64,000 bases of DNA from Tipula vernalis (Eukaryota; Arthropoda; Insecta; Diptera; Tipulidae): NCBI GenBank assembly GCA_958295665.1, contig OY282558.1, positions 21,203,409 through 21,267,408 on the forward strand, read 5' to 3'. Below, in pieces: positions 26,048 through 36,800 of this stretch (positions are counted from its first letter, which is position 1; each line of letters starts with the position of its first letter). A program made the translations under genes and the position numbers. A model generated the notes under the pieces. It saw only the letters and a list, made by a program, of their open reading frames with translations. It had not been told where the DNA came from and did no database searches.

Positions 26048-26925
26048 GAGCACAATTGCAGATTTTCGATTTTGTAGCTCTGATTTTGTGGTCTATAGTC
26101 CAGGTGATTTTTAAAAAAATCGAATTTTCTACAAAATGTGTAGAAATATTCGAACGATCCAAATAACCGTTGTCATGAGCACAATTGCAGGTTTTCGATT
26201 TTGTAGCTCTGATTTTGTGGTCTATAGTCCAGGTGATTTTCCATAAAATTGAATTTTGTACAAAATGTGTAGAAATATTCGAACGATTCAAATAACCGTT
26301 GTCATGAGCACAATTGCAGGTTTTCGATTTTGTAGCTCTGATTTTGTGGTCTGTAGTCCAGGTGATTTTCCATAAAATTGAATTTTGTACAAAATGTGTA
26401 GAAATATTCGAACGATCCAAATGCCCATTGACATAACAATTAAAGGTCTCAATACCTATCGATAGAGGTATCAATCAACGAAATCGGAGCACAATTGCAG
26501 ATTTTCGATTTTGTAGCTCTGATTTTGTGGTCTATAGTCCAGGTGATTTTTAAAAAAATCTAATTTTCTACAAAATGTGTAGAAATATTCGAACGATCCA
26601 AATAACCGTTGTCATGAGCACAATTGCAGGTTTTCGATTTTGTAGCTCTGATTTTGTGGTCTGTAGTCCAGGTGATTTTCCATAAAATTGAATTTTCTAC
26701 AAAATGTGTAGAAATATTCGAACGATCCAAATAACCGTTGTCATGAGCACAATTGCAGGTTTTCGATTTTGTAGCTCTGATTTTGTGGTCTATAGTCCAG
26801 GTGATTTTCCATAAAATTGAATTTTGTACAAAATGTGTACAAATATTCGAACGATCCAAATGCCCATTGGCATGACAATTAAAGGTCTCAATGCCTATCG
26901 ATAGAGGTATCAATCAACGAAATCG
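26048..26925. repeat. Two consecutive 439-bp S+S+L trimers (copy A only)
   Basis: Anchors 26010, 26449 and 26888 are 439 bp apart, giving two SSL trimers in tandem. Copy B has a single trimer here (49,644-50,082) that starts like the first A trimer, with the atcgaa T unit, and ends like the second, with both dyad arms changed and ggcatgac. B is therefore the product expected from an in-register exchange between the two A trimers, or A arose by the reciprocal event. Confidence 0.9.
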
Positions 26926-28941
26926 GAGCACAATTGCAGATTTTCGATTTTGTAGCTCTGATTTTGTGGTCTATAGTCCAGGTGATTTTCCATAAAATTG
27001 AATTTTCTACAAAATGTGTACAAATATTCGAACGATCCAAATAATCGTTGTCATAAGCACAATTGCAGGTTTTCGATTTTGTAGCTCTGATTTTGTGGTC
27101 TGTAGTCCAGGTGATTTTCCATAAAATTGAATTTTGTACAAAATGTGTACAAATATTCGAACGATCCAAATGCCCATTGGCATAACATTTAAAGGTCTCA
27201 ATGCCTATCGATAGAGGTATCAATCAACGAAATCGGAGCACAATTGCAGATTTTCGATTTTGTTGCTCTGATTTTGTGGTCTATAGTCCAGGTGATTTTC
27301 CATAAAATTGAATTTTCTACAAAATGTGTAGAAATATTCGAACAATCCAAATGCCCATTGGCATAACAATTAAAGGTCTCAATGCCTATCGATAGAGGTA
27401 TCAATCAACGAAATCGGAGCACAATTGCAGATTTTCGATTTTGTTGCTCTGATTTTGTGGTCTATAGTCCAGGTGATTTTCCATAAAATTGAATTTTCTA
27501 CAAAATGTGTAGAAATATTCGAACGATCCAAATGCTCATTGGCATAACAATTAAAGATCTCAATGCCTATCGATAGAGGTATCAATCAACGAAATCGGAG
27601 CACAATTGCAGATTTTCGATTTTGTAGCCCTGATTTTGTGGTCTATAGTCCAGGTGATTTTCCATAAAATTGAATTTTCTACAAAATGTGTAGAAATATT
27701 CAAACGATCCAAATAACCGTTGTCATGAGCACAATTGCAGGTTTTCGATTTTGTAGCTCTGATTTTGTGGTCTATAGTCCAGGTGAATTTCCATAAAATT
27801 GAATTTTCTACAAAATGTGTAGAAATATTCGAACGATCCAAATGCCCATTGGCATAACAATTAAAGGTCTCAATGCCTATCGATAGAGGTATCAATCAAC
27901 GAAATCGGAGCACAATTGCAGATTTTCGATTTTGTAGCTCTGATTTTGTGGTCTATAGTCCAGGTGATTTTCCATAAAATTGAATTTTCTACAAAATGTG
28001 TAGAAATATTCGAACGATCCAAATGCCCATTGGCATAACAATTAAAGGTCTCAATGCCTATCGATAGAGGTATCAATCAACGAAATCGGAGCACAATTGC
28101 AGATTTTCGATTTTGTAGCTCTGATTTTGTGGTCTATAGTCCAGGTGATTTTCCATAAAATTGAATTTTCTACAAAATGTGTAGAAATATTCGAACGATC
28201 CAAATGCCCATTGGCATAACAATTAAAGGTCTCAATGCCTACCGATAGAGGTATCAATCAACGAAATCGGAGCACAATTGCAGATTTTCGATTTTGTAGC
28301 TCTGATTTTGTGGTCTATAGTCCAGGTGATTTTCCATAAAATTGAATTTTGTACAAAATGTGTAGAAATATTCAAACGATCCAAATGCCCATTGGCATAA
28401 CAATTAAAGGTCTCAATGCCTATCGATAGAGGTATCAATCAACGAAATCGGAGAACAGTTGCAGATTTTCGATTTTGTAGCTCTGATTTTGTGGTCTATA
28501 GTCCAGGTGATTTTTAAAAAAATCTAATTTTCTACAAAATGTGTAGAAATATTCGAACGATCCAAATAACCGTTGTCATGAGCACAATTGCAGGTTTTCG
28601 ATTTTGTAGCTCTGATTTTGTGGTCTATAGTCCAGGTGATTTTCCATAAAATTGAATTTTCTACAAAATGTGTAGAAATATTCGAACAATCCAAATGCCC
28701 ATTGGCATAACAATTAAAGGTCTCAATGCCTATCGATAGAGGTATCAATCAACGAAATCGGAGCACAATTGCAGATTTTCGATTTTGTAGCTCTGATTTT
28801 GTGGTCTATAGTCCAGGTGATTTTCCATAAAATTGAATTTTCTACAAAATGTGTAGAAATATTCGAACGATCCAACTGCCCATTGGCATAACAATTAAAG
28901 GTCTCAATGCCTATCGATAGAGGTATCAATCAACGAAATCG

Positions 28942-29122
28942 GAGCACAATTGCAGATTTTCGATTTTGTTGCTCTGATTTTGTGGTCTATAGTCCAGGTG
29001 ATTTTCCTTAAAATTGAATTTTCTACAAAATGTGTAGAAATATTCGAACGATCCAAATAACCGTTGTCATAACAATTAAAGGTCTCAATGCCTATCGATA
29101 GAGGTATCAATCAACGAAATCG
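28942..29122. repeat. Recombinant 181-bp unit, S-type block fused to L-type tail
   Basis: The unit reads aaataaccgttgtcat, the S-type block, followed directly by aacaattaaagg, the 52-bp segment that S always lacks. The switch is at the same cat triplet (about 29,068-29,070) that borders the deletion in S. Length is a normal 181 bp. It also has gattttccttaaaattg near 29,006. The copy B equivalent is 51,918-52,098. It shows the S marker block is separable from the deletion by exchange. Confidence 0.9.
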
Positions 29123-29558
29123 GAGCACAATTGCAGATTTTCGATTTTGTAGCTCTGATTTTGTGGTCTGTCCAGGTGATTTTCCATAAAATTGAATTTT
29201 CTACAAAATGTGTAGAAATATTCAAACGATCCAAATAACCGTTGTCATGAGCACAATTGCAGGTTTTCGATTTTGTAGCTCTGATTTTGTGGTCTATAGT
29301 CCAGGTGATTTTCCATAAAATTGAATTTTCTACAAAATGTGTAGAAATATTCGAACGATCCAAATAACCGTTGTCATGAGCACAATTGCAGATTTTCGAT
29401 TTTGTTGCTCTGATTTTGTGGTCTATAGTCCAGATGATTTTCCATAAAATTGAATTTTCTACAAAATGTGTAGAAATATTCGAACGATCCAAATGCCCAT
29501 TGGCATAACAATTAAAGGTCTCAATGCCTATCGATAGAGGTATCAATCAACGAAATCG
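29123..29558. repeat. S+S+L block with a 3-bp deletion (tctgtccagg)
   Basis: Anchor spacing 29085 to 29521 is 436 bp, the 439-bp trimer minus 3. The missing bases are in the first S, where ggtctatagtcc is shortened to ggtctgtcc near 29,165-29,173, removing the central TATA of that near-palindrome. The final L has ccagatgatt. The same block occurs in copy B at 52,099-52,534. Confidence 0.9.
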
Positions 29559-30540
29559 GAGCACAATTGCAGATTTTCGATGTTGTTGCTCTGATTTTGT
29601 GGTCTATAGTCCAGGTGATTTTCCATAAAATTGAATTTTCTACAAAATGTGTAGAAATATTTGAACGATCCAAATGCCCATTGGCATAACAATTAAAGGT
29701 CTCAATGCCTATCGATAGAGGTATCAATCAACGAAATCGGAGCACAATTGCAGATTTTCGATTTTGTAGCTCTGATTTTGTGGTCTATAGTCCAGGTGAT
29801 TTTCCATAAAATTGAATTTTCTACAAAATGTGTAGAAATATTGTAACGATCCAAATAACCGTTGTCATGAGCACAATTGCAGATTTTCGATTTTGTTGCT
29901 CTGATTTTGTGGTCTATAGTCCAGATGATTTTCCATAAAATTGAATTTTCTACAAAATGTGTAGAAATATTCGAACGATCCAAATGCCCATTGGCATAAC
30001 AATTAAAGGTCTCAATGCCTATCGATAGAGGTATCAATCAACGAAATCGGAGCACAATTGCAGATTTTCGATGTTGTTGCTCTGATTTTGTGGTCTATAG
30101 TCCAGGTGATTTTCCATAAAATTGAATTTTCTACAAAATGTGTAGAAATATTTGAACGATCCAAATGCCCATTGGCATAACAATTAAAGGTCTCAATGCC
30201 TATCGATAGAGGTATCAATCAACGAAATCGGAGCACAATTGCAGATTTTCGATTTTGTAGCTCTGATTTTGTGGTCTATAGTCCAGGTGATTTTCCATAA
30301 AATTGAATTTTCTACAAAATGTGTAGAAATATTCAAACGATCCAAATAACCGTTGTCATGAGCACAATTGCAGGTTTTCGATTTTGTAGCTCTGATTTTG
30401 TGGTCTATAGTCCAGGTGATTTTCCATAAAATTGAATTTTCTACAAAATGTGTAGAAATATTCGAACGATCCAAATGCCCATTGGCATAACAATTAAAGG
30501 TCTCAATGCCTATCGATAGAGGTATCAATCAACGAAATCG
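29559..30540. repeat. 491-bp higher-order repeat (L+S+L), two copies, copy A
   Basis: Anchors 29521, 30012 and 30503 are 491 bp apart. Each copy starts with an L bearing cgatgttgttgctc (near 29,579 and 30,070) and atatttgaacg (near 29,658 and 30,149), then an S. The S of the first copy has attgtaacg, which is a marker of the next block, and that of the second has ttcaaacg, so the boundary is mixed. Confidence 0.88.
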
Positions 30541-31884
30541 GAGCACAATTGCAGATTTTCGATTTTGTAGCTCTGATTTTGTGGTCTATAGTCCAGGTGA
30601 TTTTCCATAAAATTGAATTTTGTACAAAATGTGTACAAATATTCGAACGATCCAAATGCCCATTGGCATGACAATTACTGGTCTCAATGCCTATCGATAG
30701 AGGTATCAATCAACGAAATCGGAGCACAATTGCAGATTTTCGATTTTGTAGCTCTGATTTTGTGGTCTATAGTCCAGGTGATTTTCCATAAAATTGAATT
30801 TTCTACAAAATGTGTAGAAATATTGTAACGATCCAAATAACCGTTGTCATGAGCACAATTGCAGGTTTTCGATTTTGTAGCTCTGATTTTGTGGTCTATA
30901 GTCCAGGTGATTTTCCATAAAATTGAATTTTCTACAAAATGTGTAGAAATATTCGAACGATCCAAATGCCCATTGGCATAACAATTAAAGGTCTCAATGC
31001 CTATCGATAGAGGTATCAATCAACGAAATCGGAGCACAATTGCAGATTTTCGATTTTGTAGCTCTGATTTTGTGGTCTATAGTCCAGGTGATTTTCCATA
31101 AAATTGAATTTTCTACAAAATGTGTAGAAATATTCGAACGATCCAAATGCCCATTGGCATAACAATTAAAGGTCTCAATGCCTATCGATAGAGGTATCAA
31201 TCAACGAAATCGGAGCACAATTGCAGATTTTCGATTTTGTAGCTCTGATTTTGTGGTCTATAGTCCAGGTGATTTTCCATAAAATTGAATTTTGTACAAA
31301 ATGTGTACAAATATTCGAACGATCCAAATGCCCATTGGCATGACAATTACTGGTCTCAATGCCTATCGATAGAGGTATCAATCAACGAAATCGGAGCACA
31401 ATTGCAGATTTTCGATTTTGTAGCTCTGATTTTGTGGTCTATAGTCCAGGTGATTTTCCATAAAATTGAATTTTCTACAAAATGTGTAGAAATATTGTAA
31501 CGATCCAAATAACCGTTGTCATGAGCACAATTGCAGGTTTTCGATTTTGTAGCTCTGATTTTGTGGTCTATAGTCCAGGTGATTTTCCATAAAATTGAAT
31601 TTTCTACAAAATGTGTAGAAATATTCGAACGATCCAAATGCCCATTGGCATAACAATTAAAGGTCTCAATGCCTATCGATAGAGGTATCAATCAACGAAA
31701 TCGGAGCACAATTGCAGATTTTCGATTTTGTAGCTCTGATTTTGTGGTCTATAGTCCAGGTGATTTTCCATAAAATTGAATTTTCTACAAAATGTGTAGA
31801 AATATTCGAACGATCCAAATGCCCATTGGCATAACAATTAAAGGTCTCAATGCCTATCGATAGAGGTATCAATCAACGAAATCG
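30541..31884. repeat. 672-bp higher-order repeat (L+S+L+L), two copies, copy A
   Basis: Anchors 30503, 31175 and 31847 are 672 bp apart. Each copy carries the double-arm dyad variant (30,619-30,639 and 31,291-31,311), ggcatgacaattactgg, and an S with attgtaacg. Together these give the only plus-strand chance frames of any length (30,613-30,828 and 31,285-31,500). An attgtaacg S also follows at 31,885-32,013, so the pattern spreads beyond the two full copies. Confidence 0.92.
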
Positions 31885-32995
31885 GAGCACAATTGCAGAT
31901 TTTCGATTTTGTAGCCCTGATTTTGTGGTCTATAGTCCAGGTGATTTTCCATAAAATTGAATTTTCTACAAAATGTGTAGAAATATTGTAACGATCCAAA
32001 TAACCGTTGTCATGAGCACAATTGCAGGTTTTCGATTTTGTAGCTCTGATTTTGTGGTCTATAGTCCAGGTGATTTTCCATAAATTTGAATTTTCTACAA
32101 AATGTGTAGAAATATTCGAACGATCCAAATGCCCATTGGCATAACAATTAAAGGTCTCAATGCCTATCGATAGAGGTATCAATCAACGAAATCGGAGCAC
32201 AATTGCAGATTTTCGATTTTGTAGCTCTGATTTTGTGGTCTATAGTCCAGGTGATTTTCCATAAAATTGAATTTTCTACAAAATGTGTAGAAATATTCAA
32301 ACGATCCAAATAACCGTTGTCATGAGCATAATTGCAGGTTTTCGATTTTGTAGCTCTGATTTTGTGGTCTATAGTCCAGGTGATTTTCCATAAAATTGAA
32401 TTTTCTACAAAATGTGTAGAAATATTCGAACGATCCAAATGCCCATTGGCATAACAATTAAAGGTCTCAATGCCTATCGATAGAGGTATCAATCAACGAA
32501 ATCGGAGCACAATTGCAGATTTTCGATTTTGTAGCTCTGATTTTGTGGTCTATAGTCCAGGTGATTTTCCATAAAATTGAATTTTCTACAAAATGTGTAG
32601 AAATATTCGAACGATCCAAATAACCGTTGTCATGAGCACAATTGCAGGTTTTCGATTTTGTAGCTCTGATTTTGTGGTCTATAGTCCAGGTGATTTTCCA
32701 TAAAATTGAATTTTCTACAAAATGTGTAGAAATATTCGAACGATCCAAATGCCCATTGGCATAACAATTAAAGGTCTCAATGCCTATCGATAGAGGTATC
32801 AATCAACGAAATCGGAGCACAATTGCAGATTTTCGATTTTGTAGCTCTGATTTTGTGGTCTATAGTCCAGGTGATTTTCCATAAAATTGAATTTTCTACA
32901 AAATGTGTAGAAATATTCGAACGATCCAAATGCCCATTGGCATAACAATTAAAGGTCTCAATGCCTATCGATAGAGGTATCAATCAACGAAATCG

Positions 32996-33239
32996 GAGCA
33001 CAATTGCAGATTTTCGATTTTGTAGCTCTGATTTTGTGGTCTATAGTCCAGGTGATTTTCCATAAAATTGAATTTTCTACAAAATGTGTAGAAATATTCG
33101 AACGATCCAAATAACCGTTGTCATGAGCACATGAATTTTCTACAAAATGTGTAGAAATATTCGAACGATCCAAATGCCCATTGGCATAAGAATTAAAGGT
33201 CTCAATGCCTATCGATAGAGGTATCAATCAACGAAATCG
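32996..33239. repeat. S+L block with a 66-bp internal deletion, copy A
   Basis: Anchor spacing 32958 to 33202 is 244 bp, which is 310 minus 66. At 33,125-33,140 the sequence runs from gagcac straight into atgaattttctac, skipping the first 66 bp after gagcaca of the L unit. Microhomology at the join is at most a base or two, unlike the unit-length indels elsewhere, so this looks like end joining or slippage, not in-register exchange. A private change, ggcataagaatt, follows near 33,188. Confidence 0.92.
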
Positions 33240-33807
33240 GAGCACAATTGCAGATTTTCGATTTTGTAGCTCTGATTTTGTGGTCTATAGTCCAAGTGAT
33301 TTTCCATAAAATTGAATTTTCTACAAAATGTGTAGAAATATTCGAACGATCCAAATAACCGTTGTCATGAGCACAATTGCAGGTTTTCGATTTTGTAACT
33401 CTGATTTTGTGGTCTATAGTCCAGGTGATTTTCCATAAAATTGAATTTTCTACAAAATGTGTAGAAATATTCGAACGATCCAAATAACCGTTGTCATGAG
33501 CACAATTGCAGGTTTTCGATTTTGTAGCTCTGATTTTGTGGTCTATAGTCCAGGTGATTTTCCATAAAATTGAATTTTCTACAAAATGTGTAGAAATATT
33601 CAAACGATCCAAATAACCGTTGTCATGAGCACAATTGCAGGTTTTCGATTTTGTAGCTCTGATTTTGTGGTCTATAGTCCAGGTGATTTTCCATAAAATT
33701 GAATTTTCTACAAAATGTGTAGAAATATTCGAACGATCCAAATGCCCATTGGCATAACAATTAAAGGTCTCAATGCCTATCGATAGAGGTATCAATCAAC
33801 GAAATCG
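33240..33807. repeat. S+S+S+L tetramer spanning the A/B junction
   Basis: Spacing 33202 to 33770 is 568 bp, which is 3x129 + 181. The first S has ccaagtgatt and the second gtaactctg, shared with copy B at 56,216-56,654. The third S, with ttcaaacg near 33,599, is missing at the end of copy B but matches the S at the start of copy A (9,771). The junction of the large duplication therefore lies inside this tetramer, within about 33,510-33,602. Confidence 0.9.
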
Positions 33808-36800
33808 GAGCACAATTGCAGATTTTCGATTTTGTTGCTCTGATTTTGTGGTCTATAGTCCAGGTGATTTTCCATAAAATTGAATTTTCTACAAAATGTG
33901 TAGAAATATTCGAACGATCCAAATGCCCATTGGCATGACAATTAAAGGTCTCAATGCCTATCGATAGAGGTATCAATCAACGAAATCGGAGCACAATTGC
34001 AGATTTTCGATTTTGTTGCTCTGATTTTGTGGTCTATAGTCCAGGTGATTTTCCATAAAATTGAATTTTCTACAAAATGTGTAGAAATATTCGAACGATC
34101 CAAATGCCCATTGGCATAACAATTAAAGGTCTCAATGCCTATCGATAGAGGTATCAATCAACGAAATCGGAGCACAATTGCAGATTTTCGATTTTGTAGC
34201 TCTGATTTTGTGGTATATAGTCCAGGTGATTTTTAAAAAAATCTAATTTTCTACAAAATGTGTAGAAATATTCGAACGATCCAAATAACCGTTGTCATGA
34301 GCACAATTGCAGGTTTTCGATTTTGTAGCTCTGATTTTGTGGTCTATAGTCCAGGTGATTTTCCATAAAATTGAATTTTCTACAAAATGTGTAGAAATAT
34401 TCGAACAATCCAAATGCCCATTGGCATAACAATTAAAGGTCTCAATTCCTATCGATAGAGGTATCAATCAACGAAATCGGAGCACAATTGCAGATTTTCG
34501 ATTTTGTTGCTCTGATTTTGTGGTCTATAGTCCAGGTGATTTTCCATAAAATTGAATTTTCTACAAAATGTGTAGAAATATTCGAACGATCCAAATGCCC
34601 ATTGGCATAACAATTAAAGGTCTCAATGCCTATCGATAGAGGTATCAATCAACGAAATCGGAGCACAATTGCAGATTTTCGATTTTGTAGCTCTGATTTT
34701 GTGGTCTATAGTCCAGGTGATTTTTAAAAAAATCTAATTTTCTACAAAATGTGTAGAAATATTCGAACGATCCAAATAACCGTTGTCATGAGCACAATTG
34801 CAGGTTTTCGATTTTGTAGCTCTGATTTTGTGGTCTATAGTCCAGGTGATTTTCCATAAAATTGAATTTTCTACAAAATGTGTAGAAATATTCGAACAAT
34901 CCAAATGCCCATTGGCATAACAATTAAAGGTCTCAATGCCTATCGATAGAGGTATCAATCAACGAAATCGGAGCACAATTGCAGATTTTCGATTTTGTAG
35001 CTCTGATTTTGTGGTCTATAGTCCAGGTGATTTTCCATAAAATTGAATTTTCTACAAAATGTGTAGAAATATTCGAACGATCCAACTGCCTATTGGCATA
35101 ACAATTAAAGGTCTCAATGCCTATCGATAGAGGTATCAATCAACGAAATCGGAGCCCAATTGCAGATTTTCGATTTTGTAGCTCTGATTTTGTGGTCTAT
35201 AGTCCAGGTGATTTTCCATAAAATTGAATTTTCTACAAAATGTGTAGAAATATTCAAACGATCCAAATAACCGTTGTCATGAGCACAATTGCAGGTTTTC
35301 GATTTTGTAGCTCTGATTTTGTGGTCTATAGTCCAGGTGATTTTCCATAAAATTGAATTTTCTACAAAATGTGTAGAAATATTCGAACGATCCAAATGCC
35401 CATTGGCATAACAATTAAAGGTCTCAATGCCTATCGATAGAGGTATCAATCAACGAAATCGGAGCACAATTGCAGATTTTCGATTTTGTTGCTCTGATTT
35501 TGTGGTCTATAGTCCAGGTGATTTTCCATAAAATTGAATTTTCTACAAAATGTGTAGAAATATTCGAACGATCCAAATGCCCATTGGCATAACAATTAAA
35601 GGTCTCAATGCCTATCGATAGAGGTATCAATCAACGAAATCGGAGCACAATTGCAGATTTTCGATTTTGTAGCTCTGATTTTGTGGTCTATAGTCCAGGT
35701 GATTTTTAAAAAAATCTAATTTTCTACAAAATGTGTAGAAATATTCGAACGATCCAAATAACCGTTGTCATGAGCACAATTGCAGGTTTTCGATTTTGTA
35801 GCTCTGATTTTGTGGTCTATAGTCCAGGTGATTTTCCATAAAATTGAATTTTCTACAAAATGTGTAGAAATATTCGAACGATCCAAATGCCCATTGGCAT
35901 AACAATTAAAGGTCTCAATGCCTATCGATAGAGGTATCAATCAACGAAATCGGAGCACAATTGCAGATTTTCGATTTTGTTGCTCTGATTTTGTGGTCTA
36001 TAGTCCAGGTGATTTTCCATAAAATTGAATTTTCTACAAAATGTGTAGAAATATTCGAACGATCCAAATGCCCATTGGCATAACAATTAAAGGTCTCAAT
36101 GCCTATCGATAGAGGTATCAATCAACGAAATCGGAGCACAATTGCAGTTTTTCGATTTTGTAGCTCTGATTTTGTGGTATATAGTCCAGGTGATTTTTAA
36201 AAAAATCTAATTTTCTACAAAATGTGTAGAAATATTCGAACGATCCAAATAACCGTTAACATGAGCACAATTGCAGGTTTTCGATTTTGTAGCTCTGATT
36301 TTGTGGTCTATAGTCCAGGTGATTTTCCATAAAATTGAATTTTCTACAAAATGTGTAGAAATATTCGAACAATCCAAATGCCCATTGGCATAACAATTAA
36401 AGGTCTCAATGCCTATCGATAGAGGTATCAATCAACGAAATCGGAGCACAATTGCAGATTTTCGATTTTGTAGCTCTGATTTTGTGGTCTATAGTCCAGG
36501 TGATTTTCCATAAAATTGAATTTTCTACAAAATGTGTAGAAATATTCGAACGATCCAAATGCCCATTGGCATAACAATTAAAGGTCTCAATGCCTATCGA
36601 TAGAGGTATCAATCAACGAAATCGGAGCACAATTGCAGATTTTCGATTTTGTAGCTCTGATTTTGTGTTCTATAGTCCAGGTGATTTTTAAAAAAATCTA
36701 ATTTTCTACAAAATGTGTAGAAATATTCGAACGATCCAAATAACCGTTGTCATGAGCACAATTGCAGGTTTTCGATTTTGTAGCTCTGATTTTGTGGTCT

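Larger units (their letters stand above)
9682..33509. repeat. Large tandem segmental duplication, copy A (about 23.8 kb)
   Basis: The ordered series of unit types and private variants in this interval is repeated in 33,510-56,577. Starting offset is 23,828 bp (anchors 9942/33770, 10123/33951, 10304/34132, 10614/34442). It then steps to 23,647, 23,466, 23,595, 23,596, 23,157 and 22,976 as whole units are gained or lost. Shared private markers include aattcc, ggagcccaatt, gttaacatg, cccatgggc, five M units, caaaaaaccg, cgattgagg, gtcccaatg, gatgcaactgcttatt, gatttgctgg, tctgtccagg and the truncated S near 33131. The left breakpoint lies within a stretch of identical sequence, about 9,682-9,774. 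Confidence 0.95.

Noticed and set aside
30613..30828. Plus-strand frames of 71 codons (also 31,285, 53,589 and 54,261)
   Set aside because: Created by the gtaca dyad variant and the attgtaacg marker opening a frame in a satellite dimer; the four copies are products of the 672-bp and 23.8-kb duplications.
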